Below, one piece after another: positions 48,934 to 58,633 of a stretch of DNA of 64,000 bases. Position numbers and translations under genes: made by a program. Every line of letters starts with the position of its first letter. Positions within the stretch are counted from its first letter, which is position 1. The DNA lies in the NCBI RefSeq assembly GCF_024509525.1, contig NZ_JAMWEM010000006.1, forward strand, positions 1-64,000. Reading direction: 5' to 3'. The notes beneath the pieces were generated by a model. That model saw nothing but the letters and a program-made list of their open reading frames with translations. It made no database searches and was not told the DNA's origin. The stretch is from Streptococcus suis. GTDB taxonomy: Bacteria > Bacillota > Bacilli > Lactobacillales > Streptococcaceae.

Positions 48934-49780
48934 TCTCCTTTCTGATATAGGTCACATAAGCAAAAGCCACTAAAGAGGACAAACTCAAGCAAACAATAAT
49001 AGCCGGCCCAGTCGATAAACCTGTCACCACCGAACTCACATAACTTCCAAGTAGGGCTGAAAATCCAGCAATTCCTGCTGCTAATACCAAGGTCTGGCCA
49101 TAGGACTTTCCTAGAAGCAAGCCAAAGACAGCCGGTGCTATCAAGAAACTACTCATCAGGATAGCCCCAACCACCTTCAAGCCAACCGCAATCAAACTCA
49201 TCATCAGAAACAGGGTCATACGGTCAATCTTTTCCACAGAAATCCCCACTAGCTTGGCAAATTGTCTGTCAAACAGATAGAGCTTGAGCGACTGGTAGTG
49301 CCAACCAAATAGGAACAAGGCTAGCAAGGCTACTAGGCAAATCAATACAACATCATCCAGTTGCATAAAGGCAGCCTGACCAAAAACATAGTTTTCCAAG
49401 CCTGCCTGGGCGGCTCCTTGAAAGGCCGCATTGCCCTGAACATACTGCTTGAGAACCAAGCCCAGTCCAAAAAAAGCCGCCGAAACCAGAGCCAAGGCAT
49501 TGACCCGACTGGTCCGCCCCCCTCGACAGAGCCAGCTGACCAGACCATAGGACAGGTAACCCGAAGCCACCGCTCCAATCAAGAGGAGCAGGGGTTGGCG
49601 TGATTGAAAGACCATATAGGATAGGATGATACCTGGATAGGCCGCATGCCCCAAGCTATCTCCGATTAAACTCTGTCTGGTCAAGACGCTAATGGTACCG
49701 ATTTGACTAGCCGCCAAGGCTAAAACAAGGGTTCCCAGAGCTACCGTCCAAAAAGAATAGTCCTGCAACAGATCAAGCAT
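48920..49780 (-). CDS. troC: Manganese ABC transporter permease TroC
   Basis: 286-residue ABC-3 family permease, about eight to nine membrane helices, with LIGDSLGHAAYPGIILSYM at the coupling region. It overlaps the ATPase gene by 8 bases and the second permease gene by 14. Confidence 0.85.
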   Translation of the reverse strand: MLDLLQDYSFWTVALGTLVLALAASQIGTISVLTRQSLIGDSLGHAAYPGIILSYMVFQSRQPLLLLIGAVASGYLSYGLVSWLCRGGRTSRVNALALVSAAFFGLGLVLKQYVQGNAAFQGAAQAGLENYVFGQAAFMQLDDVVLICLVALLALFLFGWHYQSLKLYLFDRQFAKLVGISVEKIDRMTLFLMMSLIAVGLKVVGAILMSSFLIAPAVFGLLLGKSYGQTLVLAAGIAGFSALLGSYVSSVVTGLSTGPAIIVCLSLSSLVAFAYVTYIRKENAGA

Positions 49781-50537
49781 GACCGAGCCCCTCCTTTAGA
49801 AACAAGGCAGGTTCCTGACCAAAGGCAGCTTGATAGGCTTGCAGCAAATCCACCTGATTCATAGGACCCTCTGCCACCAAGCGACCATTGAGCCAGAGGA
49901 CATAGTCAAAATACCTTTCCAAGGTCAAAAGGTCATGGTGGATAACCAGGGAGGTCTTACCTTCTTGCTGGAACTTCTTCAAACAGTCCATGATAATTTG
50001 CTCCGTCGCTTGATCAATTCCTGCCAAGGGCTCATCCATCATGTAGAGTTCAGCTTCCTGAGCCAAGGCCCTAGCTAGAAAGACCCGTTGCCGCTGACCA
50101 CCAGATAGCTGGTCAATCTGCCGATTGCGTAAATCACTGATTTTCATCTCTTCCAAGGCCTGCTCTGCCTTTTCCTTATCCAAGAAACTTGGTCGGCGGA
50201 AGAAACCACTGGTATGGGAAAAACGCCCCATCAGGACAATATCCAGAACCCTTGCAGGAAACTGCCAGTTGACCTGGCTGGCTTGGGGAATATAGGCAAC
50301 ATTTTTTTGAATAACTTGGTCCAGTTTCTCTGACTGACCCAGTAGCGAAACCTTGCCACTTACCCCCTTCTCCAATCCCAAAATCGCCTTAAACAAGCTC
50401 GATTTCCCTGCACCATTTGGTCCGACCAGAGCCGCACGACAACCCTTGGGTAGCTGAAAACTGACCTGATCTAGAGCCTTGACCTGTCCTGCACCATAGT
50501 GCAAGGACAAGTCTTCAACTCTCAGTATTTCTTCCAT
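49773..50537 (-). CDS. troB: Manganese ABC transporter ATP-binding protein TroB
   Basis: 254-residue ABC ATPase. Walker A GPNGAGKSS, signature LSGGQRQRV and Walker B ELYMMDEPLAGID are intact. It energises the import system with the binding protein TroA and the two permeases. Confidence 0.9.
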   Translation of the reverse strand: MEEILRVEDLSLHYGAGQVKALDQVSFQLPKGCRAALVGPNGAGKSSLFKAILGLEKGVSGKVSLLGQSEKLDQVIQKNVAYIPQASQVNWQFPARVLDIVLMGRFSHTSGFFRRPSFLDKEKAEQALEEMKISDLRNRQIDQLSGGQRQRVFLARALAQEAELYMMDEPLAGIDQATEQIIMDCLKKFQQEGKTSLVIHHDLLTLERYFDYVLWLNGRLVAEGPMNQVDLLQAYQAAFGQEPALFLKEGLGHA

Positions 50538-50551
50538 TCTTCCAACCTTTC

Positions 50552-51475
50552 TTACTGCAAATGCTCCACAATTAACTGGACATTGTGCTTGTACATCTCA
50601 ATAAATGTCGCACCCTCTTCCCCTTCTGGTGCTAGGGAATCTGAGAATAACTCCTTGCCTTCACCGCTTACAATCGCTACCTGACCACCCTTGGCCTTGA
50701 CAGCTTCCTGCAATTTTTCCATACGTTCTGGACTGGTTGTTGACTCGGTAAAGATGGCCTTGATACCATGTTCTAAAATCATATTAACCGTTTCAATCAT
50801 ATCGCTGTTGGCAACTTCAGACTCCGTGCTAATACCCTGCGGTGCATAGAGAGTAAAGTCATAGCTGGCTGCGAAGTAGTTAAAGGCATCATGTGGGGTA
50901 ACTAGGTAACGGCTCTCAGCAGGCAAGACACTCAACTCTTTTTCAATCCAAGTATGCAAGTCATCTAACTGAGCCAAGTAATTTTCCGTATTTTTCTGAA
51001 TCAGCTCTGCTTTTTCCGGAAGAAGTTTTTGCAACTCCTCTGAAGCTACCGCTACCGCTGATTTATAGAGAGGAATAGAAAACCAGAAGTGAGGGTCCAC
51101 AATCTGCTCCCCGTCTTCATCCATGGTAGTCAAATCCGACTGGTCAAAGTTCTTAGACACCGCCACGCCTGTCTTTTCCAAGGCTTCAACCATTTTTCCT
51201 TCAAAGTGCAAACCGTGGTAAAGAACAAGATCAGCCTTTTGTAATTTTGATAAATCACTAGATTTGGCTACGTACAAATGAGGGTCTTCTCCTGCTGGAA
51301 TCAGCAAATCACGTTCCACCTCATCACCCGCCAACTGATAGACCATATCACTGAGGAAAGAGGTCGTGACTGCCACTCGTGGCTTGCTAGAAGCCTCTGG
51401 GCTTTGCGTTGAACAACAGGCTCCTAGTCCGATAAGGGACAATAGCAGAGCCAAACTGAAAAATAGTTTTTTCAT
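50552..51475 (-). CDS. troA: Manganese-binding lipoprotein TroA
   Basis: 307-residue cluster A-I (family 9) metal-binding lipoprotein. Lipobox LGAC with Cys20; metal-ligand histidines are in DPHLY, HGLHFE and DPHFW, and a final aspartate/glutamate lies in VSGEGKELFSDSL. In S. suis this protein is needed for manganese uptake (established for TroA of that species). First gene of the operon, under a TTGACA/TATATT promoter with a downstream operator. Confidence 0.9.
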   Translation of the reverse strand: MKKLFFSLALLLSLIGLGACCSTQSPEASSKPRVAVTTSFLSDMVYQLAGDEVERDLLIPAGEDPHLYVAKSSDLSKLQKADLVLYHGLHFEGKMVEALEKTGVAVSKNFDQSDLTTMDEDGEQIVDPHFWFSIPLYKSAVAVASEELQKLLPEKAELIQKNTENYLAQLDDLHTWIEKELSVLPAESRYLVTPHDAFNYFAASYDFTLYAPQGISTESEVANSDMIETVNMILEHGIKAIFTESTTSPERMEKLQEAVKAKGGQVAIVSGEGKELFSDSLAPEGEEGATFIEMYKHNVQLIVEHLQ

Positions 51476-51497
51476 AGTAGGTTCTCCTTTGTATTTT

Positions 51498-51551
51498 GTT
51501 AGGTATACTTAACTTTAATTTTAATATATATTAAAAAATTCTTTCTGTCAA
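51498..51551 (-). promoter_or_regulatory. troA promoter and TroR operator
   Basis: TTGACA at 51546-51551 and TATATT at 51523-51528, spacing 17, minus strand. The palindrome GTTAGGTATACTTAAC (51498-51513) lies just downstream of the expected transcription start. It resembles the MntR/ScaR operators of streptococcal manganese transporters, so metal-loaded TroR would block troABCD. Confidence 0.75.
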
Positions 51552-51601
51552 TGATTTTTATAAAATTTTGGTATACTATTCTTACTAGAAAGTGAGAGAA
51601 T

Positions 51602-52261
51602 ATGACACCAAACAAAGAAGATTACCTAAAAGTCATCTATGAACTAGGACAGGCAGAACAAAAAATAACCAATAAGCAGATTGCTGAAAAGATGAATTTT
51701 TCCGCCCCAGCCGTTTCCGAAATGCTGAAAAAAATGGTCACGGAAGAGCTGATCGAAAAAGATAAAATAGCAGGTTATCTCCTCAGCCAAACTGCCCTTG
51801 AAATGGTAGCCAGCCTCTACCGCAAGCACCGCCTGATAGAAGTCTTTTTAGTTGAACAGCTGGGCTATTCCCCTGAACAAGTCCATGAAGAAGCTGAAAT
51901 TTTAGAACACACCGTTTCAGACCACTTTATCAACCAATTGGACAAACTGCTGGACTATCCCCAAACCTGCCCACACGGTGGTAGCATTCCTAAAGAAAAC
52001 CAGTTGCTTGTGGAACGCTACCAGACCCGGCTATCACAGCTAACTGAGACAGGGAACTACCAGCTTGTCCGTATCCATGACTTCTATCAACTCCTTCAGT
52101 ACTTGGAACAACATGAATTAGCTGTCGGCGATTTACTAACCGTCACAGACTTCGACCACTTTGCCCAAACCATCACCATCCAGTACAAGGACAAAGAGCT
52201 CGCCATCCCAACAGCCATCGCTCAACAATTATTCATCGAAAAAAGCAATCGCCCAGCCTAA
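51602..52261 (+). CDS. troR: DtxR-family manganese-responsive regulator TroR
   Basis: 219-residue repressor: N-terminal winged helix (ITNKQIAEKMNFSAPAVSEMLKKM), a dimerisation domain with metal ligands (HRLIEVFLVE, EEAEILEHTVSDHF, CPHGG), and a C-terminal FeoA/SH3-like domain. Divergent from troA and expected to repress it with Mn. An extended -10 (TGGTATACT) precedes the gene. Gene naming (troR, scaR, mntR) varies between streptococci. Confidence 0.88.
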   Translation: MTPNKEDYLKVIYELGQAEQKITNKQIAEKMNFSAPAVSEMLKKMVTEELIEKDKIAGYLLSQTALEMVASLYRKHRLIEVFLVEQLGYSPEQVHEEAEILEHTVSDHFINQLDKLLDYPQTCPHGGSIPKENQLLVERYQTRLSQLTETGNYQLVRIHDFYQLLQYLEQHELAVGDLLTVTDFDHFAQTITIQYKDKELAIPTAIAQQLFIEKSNRPA

Positions 52262-52283
52262 ACAAGCTGAGCGATTATTTTTT
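52247..52283 (+). terminator. Intrinsic terminator of troR
   Basis: AATCGCCCAGC / GCTGAGCGATT stem followed by seven T; it overlaps the stop codon. Confidence 0.9.
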
Positions 52284-52550
52284 TCTCACATTACGGAAAA
52301 TAAATCTGGTTACAAAAAACACTTGCCCTAGGATATATACCAAACACAAAAAAGAACCTAGATAAAAACAGCCCAAGAGAAAGAAAGGATTGTAGGTTAT
52401 AGGCTGCAAGACAAACATGAGAATCTCTACCAACCCTCACCGCATGCCCCAGGGCATCTTTCTCTGGATAACCCACTCCAGCCAATCTTCTCTAGTTGAA
52501 CTTCTGGTTTCCAGATATTCTTGATTAAGGTCTTGAAAAAATATTCTCAT
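52275..52550 (-). pseudogene. Small membrane protein gene with an in-frame stop
   Basis: A 92-codon frame starts at ATG 52550 after GAGGTG, beginning MRIFFQDLNQEYLE. It is broken by TGA at codon 38 (52437-52439), then continues without further stops for 53 codons through two hydrophobic segments to a basic end (RFIFRNVRKK). Changing one base (TGA to TGG) would restore the whole frame. It is probably a recently inactivated small membrane protein. No family recognised. Confidence 0.6.
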
Positions 52551-52618
52551 ATTCTTGCTCACCTCATCCTAACTTCAAAACATACACTAGCACTTCATGA
52601 CAAGATTATTATAGCACA

Positions 52619-52745
52619 TTGTTTTCAAATAATAGTCGAATGAAGGGCTTTCAGACAAAGAACTGAGGCACAGGCTGTACTAGAGTACGGCAAGTCGAAA
52701 GTGACGATGTATCAAAGCTAATTCAAATGACTAAACCAACGCTGT
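52619..52745. repeat. BOX-like repeat remnant
   Basis: The segment 52669-52733 aligns with the right half of the element at 10218-10320: CAGGCTGTACT, AGTACG, CAA, CGAA, ACGA and AAAGC occur in the same order with similar spacing, and the GTACT/AGTAC palindrome is kept. The left half is too diverged to place. Confidence 0.5.
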
Positions 52746-52747
52746 CG

Positions 52748-52772
52748 AAAAAACCAGCCTACTTGGGCTGGT
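52748..52772 (-). terminator. Intrinsic terminator overlapping the end of the small membrane gene
   Basis: ACCAGCC / GGCTGGT with six T on the minus strand. The hairpin starts inside the last codons of the gene. Confidence 0.85.
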
Positions 52773-52944
52773 CTTCTTGTAGGCGCTCTTTGAGGCGGCG
52801 ACGGTATAAAATCTGCGAAGGAATGAAATAGAGAAAACTTGCTAGAATAATCCAGCGTTTGTCTATGCCACTAAAATAAATTACCACCATCAAAAGAAAG
52901 GCAAGAAACAAATAAAAGAAATGATTGGTTAATAACTTTTTCAT
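52759..52944 (-). CDS. Small membrane protein
   Basis: 61 residues with two hydrophobic helices (FFYLFLAFLLMVVIYF and WIILASFLYFI) and a basic, charged C-terminus (RRRLKERLQEDQPK). The start at 52944 (MKKLLT) follows GGAGGTG. It has its own terminator. No family recognised. Confidence 0.75.
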   Translation of the reverse strand: MKKLLTNHFFYLFLAFLLMVVIYFSGIDKRWIILASFLYFIPSQILYRRRLKERLQEDQPK

Positions 52945-53005
52945 CCGACACCTCCACATTTTCTCGATATTAGTATATCAAATAAACCTATAAAAGTATA
53001 GAGGT

Positions 53006-53449
53006 CTAGCGATTTTTGGTATCTAACACAATGGTCACCGGCCCATCATTGACCAGGCTAACCGCCATGTCCGCCCCAAAAACGCCCACTTCAACAGGCA
53101 CAACGGCCGACAAGGCCTGGTTAAAAGCATCATAGAGTTGGCTGGCTAGGGCAGGAGCTGCCGCTCCTGTAAAGGCAGGGCGATTACCTTTTTTGGTGTC
53201 CGCAAAGAGGGTAAATTGGGAAATGGATAAAATCTTGCCCGCCACATCTTGAACAGACTTGTTCATCTTGCCTACCTCATCTGAAAAAATCCGCATATTA
53301 ACAATTTTTCGAACAGCATAATCTAGATCGTCCTGGCTGTCATCTGGCCCCACACCGACTAGGAGCAAAAGCCCTTGATCAATTTGCCCATGGATACTTC
53401 CTTCGATGGTCACACTGGCCTGCGATACACGTTGTAGTACAATTTTCAT
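53006..53449 (-). CDS. dtd: D-aminoacyl-tRNA deacylase
   Basis: 147-residue proofreading enzyme that frees tRNA from D-amino acids. The two active-site motifs SQFTLFA and NDGPVT are present. It starts one base after the relA stop, the usual relA-dtd pairing in Firmicutes. Confidence 0.95.
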   Translation of the reverse strand: MKIVLQRVSQASVTIEGSIHGQIDQGLLLLVGVGPDDSQDDLDYAVRKIVNMRIFSDEVGKMNKSVQDVAGKILSISQFTLFADTKKGNRPAFTGAAAPALASQLYDAFNQALSAVVPVEVGVFGADMAVSLVNDGPVTIVLDTKNR

Positions 53450-53450
53450 C

Positions 53451-55652
53451 TTATCCGTTAGTCCTTTTCACTGAATAAACTTCTGGCACCGATTTAATTT
53501 TATCCACCAGACTGGTCAGGGTTGCCAGGTTGGAAATACCAAAGGAAACGTGGATGGTCGCAAACTTCATATCCTTGGTTGGCTGGGCATTGACCGAAGA
53601 AATGTTCTTGCTGGCATTGGTCAAAACCTTGAGGACATCGTTGAGTAAGCCAGAACGATTGAGACCGTAGATGTCAATGTTTGCCATGTATTCCTTGGTA
53701 GAGTTTTCATCCTCCCAACCGACATCAATCAGGCGAACATCGTAGTTTTCCTGGCTCTTGAGGTTCATACAGTCCACACGGTGAACAGCAACCCCACGCC
53801 CCTTGGTGATGTAGCCGACAATTTCATCACCAGGTACTGGATTACAACATTTGGCAATCCGAATCAGCAGACCTGACGCTCCCTCTATGACCACGCCACC
53901 CTCGTGACGAATCTTGAGACTGTCTTTGTTATCGTGTTTGACTTCGCCACCGTTGACCAATTCGTCCGCTGCGGCCTTTGCCTTAGCCCGCTCAGCTTCC
54001 CGGCGTTCTTTCTCTGTCAGACGGTTAAAGACGGACACGGCAGATATTTCCCCAAAACCAACTGCTGCAAAGAGGGCTTCATCGGTCTTGTAGCTTGTCT
54101 TTTGTAGGACATCGTCCATGTGCTTGCGGTCAAAGTATTGATTGGCTACATAGCCATTCTCTTGCAGGAGGGTCAGAATCATCTCACGGCCCTTGGAAAC
54201 TGAGAGCTCCTTGTCCTGATTCTTGAAGAACTGCTTGATTTTATTGCGGGCCTTGTGGGTCTTTACAAGATTGACCCAGTCACGACTTGGACCGAAAGAG
54301 TTGGCAGAGGTGATGATTTCCACCTGATCACCTGTCTTAAGCTTGGTCGTCAGAGGCACCATACGCCCGTTGACCTTGGCACCTGTTGCTCGCTCACCGA
54401 CCTTTGTGTGGATTTCATAAGCAAAGTCAATCGGAACAGAATCTTTGGGCAATTCCCTCACCGCACCATCAGGTGTAAAGACATAAATCCGCTCGGTAAA
54501 GATATCGTCCTTAACCGAATCCATAAAGGTCTGGGCATCTCCTGCTCCCTCCTGTAACTCAATTAGGTTATTGATCCATTTGAGTTCACTAGCAGAAGCT
54601 GTCGCATTGCCACCTCGCTTATAAGCCCAATGAGCAGCTACCCCGTACTCCGCTACTTGGTGCATCTCAGCCGTACGAATTTGAAACTCAATCGGTCCTT
54701 TCGGTCCATAAACAGTTGTATGAATGGACTGATACCCGTTTGCCTTAGGATTAGCAATATAATCTTTAAAGCGACCAGGCATCGGTCTCCACAGTTCATG
54801 AATATACCCCAACATGGCATAGACATCACTTGGCGTATCCATAATACAACGAATAGCAATTAAATCATAGAGTTGGTCAAAACGCTTTTTCTTATCGTGC
54901 ATTTTACGGTAAATCGAATAGATATGTTTTGGACGACCGTAGACCTGACCATGCAGATTCCGTTCCACTGCATAGGCGCTAATTTTTTCTACCACCTCAT
55001 TGACCAAAGCTTCCCGTTCACGACGCTTCTCGCTCATCATGTGGGTAATCTTGTAAAATTCCACCTCATTAAGATAGCGGAAAGACATATCTTCCAGCTC
55101 CCACTTGACAGATGAAATCCCGAGACGATGAGCTAATGGAGCATAAATTTCCATTGTTTCACGAGAGATGCGTTCTTGCTTATCCTTTCGCAAATGCTTG
55201 AGAGTCCGCATATTATGAAGACGATCAGCTAGTTTTACCAAAATGACACGCATGTCCTTAGACATGGCAATCAACATTTTGCGATGGTTTTCCGCCAATT
55301 GTTCCTCATGGGACTTGTATTCTACCTTACCCAGCTTGGTTACTCCATCCACAATCAGACGAACTTCCGGACCAAACTCTGCTTCCATTTCATCCAGCGT
55401 AATATCTGTATCTTCCACCACATCGTGCAAAAAACCACAGGCAACCGTCACTGCATCCAACTTAAGACCTGCTAGAATGCCAGCTACTTGAATAGGATGA
55501 ATGATATAGGGTTCTCCGGATTTTCGAAATTGTTCCCTATGTGCATCAACTGCATACTCTAAAGCCTTTTTAACAAAGCATACATCTTCTTCTGGTAGGT
55601 ATTGGGCTGTCAATGCAACGACTTCTTCACCTGTCAAATTGACTTCTTTCAT
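53451..55652 (-). CDS. relA: Bifunctional (p)ppGpp synthetase/hydrolase
   Basis: 733-residue long RelA/SpoT homologue. Hydrolase HD motif HDVVED (76-81), synthetase region with [21 protein letters not shown] domain, a conserved cysteine/zinc region ([18 protein letters not shown]) and a C-terminal ACT domain. Both catalytic halves look intact, so it should make and degrade the alarmone. GAGGT precedes the ATG; an extended -10 (TGGTAAAAT) lies close upstream. Confidence 0.96.
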   Translation of the reverse strand: MKEVNLTGEEVVALTAQYLPEEDVCFVKKALEYAVDAHREQFRKSGEPYIIHPIQVAGILAGLKLDAVTVACGFLHDVVEDTDITLDEMEAEFGPEVRLIVDGVTKLGKVEYKSHEEQLAENHRKMLIAMSKDMRVILVKLADRLHNMRTLKHLRKDKQERISRETMEIYAPLAHRLGISSVKWELEDMSFRYLNEVEFYKITHMMSEKRREREALVNEVVEKISAYAVERNLHGQVYGRPKHIYSIYRKMHDKKKRFDQLYDLIAIRCIMDTPSDVYAMLGYIHELWRPMPGRFKDYIANPKANGYQSIHTTVYGPKGPIEFQIRTAEMHQVAEYGVAAHWAYKRGGNATASASELKWINNLIELQEGAGDAQTFMDSVKDDIFTERIYVFTPDGAVRELPKDSVPIDFAYEIHTKVGERATGAKVNGRMVPLTTKLKTGDQVEIITSANSFGPSRDWVNLVKTHKARNKIKQFFKNQDKELSVSKGREMILTLLQENGYVANQYFDRKHMDDVLQKTSYKTDEALFAAVGFGEISAVSVFNRLTEKERREAERAKAKAAADELVNGGEVKHDNKDSLKIRHEGGVVIEGASGLLIRIAKCCNPVPGDEIVGYITKGRGVAVHRVDCMNLKSQENYDVRLIDVGWEDENSTKEYMANIDIYGLNRSGLLNDVLKVLTNASKNISSVNAQPTKDMKFATIHVSFGISNLATLTSLVDKIKSVPEVYSVKRTNG

Positions 55653-55896
55653 AAATTACCTCATTCCAAACTGTTTCTCTTATTTTACCATTTTCAGAGA
55701 AAAAGAAAAAGGAAGAATAGAGGGCGTTTTCCCTTCCTCTCCTTCTCAACAATCTGAAATATAATCGAGGAGACTCAGCAATTTTTAACTTTCTCAAACG
55801 AACACACAATTCCCTTATCCAAATAATAACAGAGTTCTATCATCGGCTTCGTTTCCTGGGCTGCCTTTGATTTTCATTGAGCCTAAATGACTATAA
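55653..55896. other. Gap with relA promoter and a BOX A-like remnant
   Basis: Holds the relA -10 and a fragment at about 55856-55884 whose reverse complement contains CTCAATGAAAATCAAAGG, like the start of BOX A. A weak AGGAAG/CTTCCT hairpin is near 55711-55737. No gene seen. Confidence 0.45.
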
Positions 55897-55928
55897 AAAG
55901 ACGTAGCCCTGTACAGGACTACGTCTTT
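55897..55928 (-). terminator. Intrinsic terminator of the pilus operon
   Basis: AAAGACGTAG / CTACGTCTTT, perfect 10-base stem, with T-run on the minus strand, about 50 bases past the last sortase gene. Confidence 0.9.
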
Positions 55929-55976
55929 CAAGTATCTATTTCTCCATCTTTTCAGAGACAGTTCACCTCTAACAGA

Positions 55977-56801
55977 TTATTTTTTAGTCAATAAGGTGAC
56001 AAAACGATAAAGAATATAGCATAATAAGAGCCAGCCAAATATCGTTATACAAAAGACGAAGCTGAATGAGTGTTGTTGGTACTGCTTCATTTCTTCTTGA
56101 CTTGTCTGTTTTGATTGAGCATCTCCCTCAGCTACATCCGGCTGACGATAGGCGTTAACCAACAAGCGATAGTCAAAAGGAGGAACTAACGGATCACACG
56201 TCAACAGCGTTAACATATCTTGATTTTCAACAGGCAATAATTTTTGCCAATCGGTCGCCTTTATCACTTCTGTATTTTTGACCAAATATGTCAGTGTTGC
56301 CCCACCGATTTCAATAAAAATCTTATCTCCTTCTTTTAGCTCCGTTAAACGGAAAAAACGAAGATCTGTATACCAACTACGATGACCTGCAATGACACTT
56401 CGGTGCCCCATACCACCAACAGGTAAATCTGTTCCAATAATAGAAGCCACCCCATCATTTAAATGCTGGCTAGTCGCTCCGATATAAATTGGCTGGCGAA
56501 TTTCAATACTTGGAATGCTTAGATAACCAATCACACCGTCTTCCAAATTAGGAACAACAACAGAATGACTATCCGAACTATTCTTTTCTGCAAAAGGGTC
56601 AATTGTTGGGATATCTCCGCTACTGATTTGTTCTTCATAAGTATCAATTGCCGCTTTTTGCTCTGCTGAGAATGATGTTGAACGACTTTGGTAGGACTGA
56701 TAGTGTCGATAAGTTTGAAACTCATGCACAGACATATTTGTCAGTAAGATTAATGGCATTAATAAACCAATCAGCATGAGAATGTAGCCTATTTTTTTCA
56801 T
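55977..56801 (-). CDS. srtD: Class C (pilus) sortase, third of three
   Basis: 274-residue sortase with N- and C-terminal membrane helices. Catalytic His140 (IAGHRSW), Cys202 (TLLTCDP) and Arg212 (YRLLV); the lid motif is DPF (68-70) rather than the usual DPW/DPY. It is the most diverged of the three and lacks much of the shared sequence of the other two, so it may have a different role (housekeeping of a subunit or wall anchoring). It overlaps the upstream sortase gene by 4 bases. The symbol follows the srtBCD naming and is inferred. Confidence 0.85.
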   Translation of the reverse strand: MKKIGYILMLIGLLMPLILLTNMSVHEFQTYRHYQSYQSRSTSFSAEQKAAIDTYEEQISSGDIPTIDPFAEKNSSDSHSVVVPNLEDGVIGYLSIPSIEIRQPIYIGATSQHLNDGVASIIGTDLPVGGMGHRSVIAGHRSWYTDLRFFRLTELKEGDKIFIEIGGATLTYLVKNTEVIKATDWQKLLPVENQDMLTLLTCDPLVPPFDYRLLVNAYRQPDVAEGDAQSKQTSQEEMKQYQQHSFSFVFCITIFGWLLLCYILYRFVTLLTKK

Positions 56802-57661
56802 GTTCTTCCTCTCACCTTCTGCTGCTTTCTCTTACGTCGAAGGTACAAAACCCCAAAAATCAACAGCATCAGCAGGAAAGCAATTAAATAGGAAAGACTC
56901 AACATATCTAAAAAGAATATCGGCTTTTGCTTAGCTGCAACTTTCGGCTCATAAGGAACACGATGCCCACGCACTAATAAACGATGGCTGTTAATCATAT
57001 ACGGAGTGCAGGTCAATAAGGTCGCGTAGTCTTCTCCGGATTGAACCATGACCGGGTCGAAGTCACTCGGTTCAACAACCAAAATCTGATCCACCTCATA
57101 AGCTAAGGTTTCTGCTATATTGTGGATATAGAATTGATCACCAATTTTTAAGCGATCGAGATTGGTGAACAAGGAGGCATTCGGTAAACCACGATGGGCT
57201 GAAATGACTGTATGAGTACTTTCTCCCCCAACCGGCAATGACGACCCCTCTAAATGTCCAGCTCCTTTTTGTAATACATCTTCGGTTGTCCCAGCATAAA
57301 TGGCAATCCGCTCATTGATTTTTGGAATTTCTACAAAACCAATTTTTTCCTTCACCTCAAGCATGCGTGCATATTCTGCAATCCCAGCCTTTTCCTCTTC
57401 TGAGTATGGATCTTGCATTTTGCTTGGATCCAAGGTCTGATTATACGCCCGCGCCTTCTCTAACCGCTTGGAAACTTCTTCGCTCGGGAGCTGTTGTGCT
57501 TGCTCATAAAAAGATTCTACTTCACGGTCTGACTCATATCGATAATAAAATTGAGAAATCAACGGATATACCGTAATCAGCAAACCAAAGACAAATATCA
57601 GTTTTAAAAGTATGGTTTGTTTGGACAATCCTTTTTTATGCTGTATACGCTTCTTCACCAC
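56798..57661 (-). CDS. srtC: Class C (pilus) sortase, second of three
   Basis: 287 residues with membrane helices at both ends. Lid motif DPY (84-86), catalytic His156 (SAHRGLP), Cys218 (TLLTCTP) and Arg227 (HRLLV). Very similar to the preceding sortase from about residue 100 on, pointing to gene duplication. It starts at GTG 57661 inside the end of that gene (26-base overlap). Confidence 0.88.
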   Translation of the reverse strand: MVKKRIQHKKGLSKQTILLKLIFVFGLLITVYPLISQFYYRYESDREVESFYEQAQQLPSEEVSKRLEKARAYNQTLDPSKMQDPYSEEEKAGIAEYARMLEVKEKIGFVEIPKINERIAIYAGTTEDVLQKGAGHLEGSSLPVGGESTHTVISAHRGLPNASLFTNLDRLKIGDQFYIHNIAETLAYEVDQILVVEPSDFDPVMVQSGEDYATLLTCTPYMINSHRLLVRGHRVPYEPKVAAKQKPIFFLDMLSLSYLIAFLLMLLIFGVLYLRRKRKQQKVRGRT

Positions 57662-58550
57662 TCTTCACCTGTTTCTTCTTTTTCCGCCTTTTTGTAAATA
57701 GGAAAATTAATAAAATGATAATCAACATTCCTAATGCATACAAAAGATAGCGAATAAGAATACGCTTTTCAGCATTTTCAACTGCTTTACGATAATCTTC
57801 AGCAACATAAGGAACACGATGCCCACGCACTAATAAACGATGCGTGTTTACCATATAAGGTGTACAAGTTAATAACGTTGCATAATCCTGTCCAGGCTTT
57901 ACCAAGAGCTCGTCAAACTGTGTCGGTTCCACAACTAAAATCTGATCCACCTCATAGGCCAATGTTTCTGAAATATTGTGGATATAAAAAGTATCCCCAA
58001 TCTCAACCTTGGTCAAATCTGTGAACAAACGTGCCTTTGGCAAACCGGTATGAGCTGTCAAGACTGTATGGGTATCACTTCCCCCGACCGGCAAAGATGT
58101 CCCTTCCAGATGCCCAACTCCCTTTTGCAAAACTGTCTCGGCTGTTCCAGCATAAATCGGAATCTTGGCATCAATTTTAGGAATTTCAACATAGCCCATT
58201 TTCTCATGCAATTCCAACATCCTCGCATACTCTGCCCGCCCAGCTTCGTGACGTGACTTAGTATAAGGATCTTCAGCAATGATATTGTTTAAACTCTCGT
58301 TGAAAGCATGAGCTAAATCAATTCGCTCTTGAACCTCTTTAGGTGTTAAATTCTTCTTCTCCTGATCGAAAGACTCTGTCAACTGACCAGCTTCATAGCG
58401 ATAATAAAAATTTGATACATGAGGATAGAGTAAAATCCCCATCCCAATCAGAAAAACCAAGTAAAAAGGAAGGTTACTCTTCTTTTTTTTCTTTTTAGGT
58501 TTACCTGATTTCTTTTGGTTTACAACCTGATCTTCTTTTTTCTTCATCAT
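57636..58550 (-). CDS. srtB: Class C (pilus) sortase, first of three
   Basis: 304 residues with a lysine-rich cytoplasmic N-terminus, a membrane helix (about 28-43), lid DPY (94-96), catalytic His167, Cys229 and Arg238, and a C-terminal membrane helix with a lysine/arginine tail. It would join pilin subunits through their sorting signals. The start has no good ribosome site; a TTCAAC/TATAAT promoter ends 6 bases before the ATG. The symbol follows S. suis srtBCD naming and is inferred. Confidence 0.88.
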   Translation of the reverse strand: MMKKKEDQVVNQKKSGKPKKKKKKSNLPFYLVFLIGMGILLYPHVSNFYYRYEAGQLTESFDQEKKNLTPKEVQERIDLAHAFNESLNNIIAEDPYTKSRHEAGRAEYARMLELHEKMGYVEIPKIDAKIPIYAGTAETVLQKGVGHLEGTSLPVGGSDTHTVLTAHTGLPKARLFTDLTKVEIGDTFYIHNISETLAYEVDQILVVEPTQFDELLVKPGQDYATLLTCTPYMVNTHRLLVRGHRVPYVAEDYRKAVENAEKRILIRYLLYALGMLIIILLIFLFTKRRKKKKQVKSGEEAYTA

Positions 58551-58556
58551 TTTTCC

Positions 58557-58585
58557 ATTATATTCTATCGTATTGTGGAGTTGAA
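58557..58585 (-). promoter_or_regulatory. Internal promoter of the sortase genes
   Basis: TTCAAC at 58580-58585 and TATAAT at 58557-58562, spacing 17, after the terminator that follows the pilin genes. The -10 is 6 bases from the first ATG, so the transcript may be leaderless. Confidence 0.55.
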
Positions 58586-58633
58586 AATTTCTCCAAATAT
58601 CCTCTATTATACCACAATCCGATTCTAAAATAG

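Noticed and set aside
52291..52485. 64-codon minus-strand frame starting MAGVGYPEK
   Set aside because: Another frame of the same stretch carries a ribosome site, membrane segments and only one stop; this one is an out-of-frame shadow.
55627..55809. 60-codon minus-strand frame upstream of relA
   Set aside because: It overlaps the relA start region out of frame and includes its promoter.
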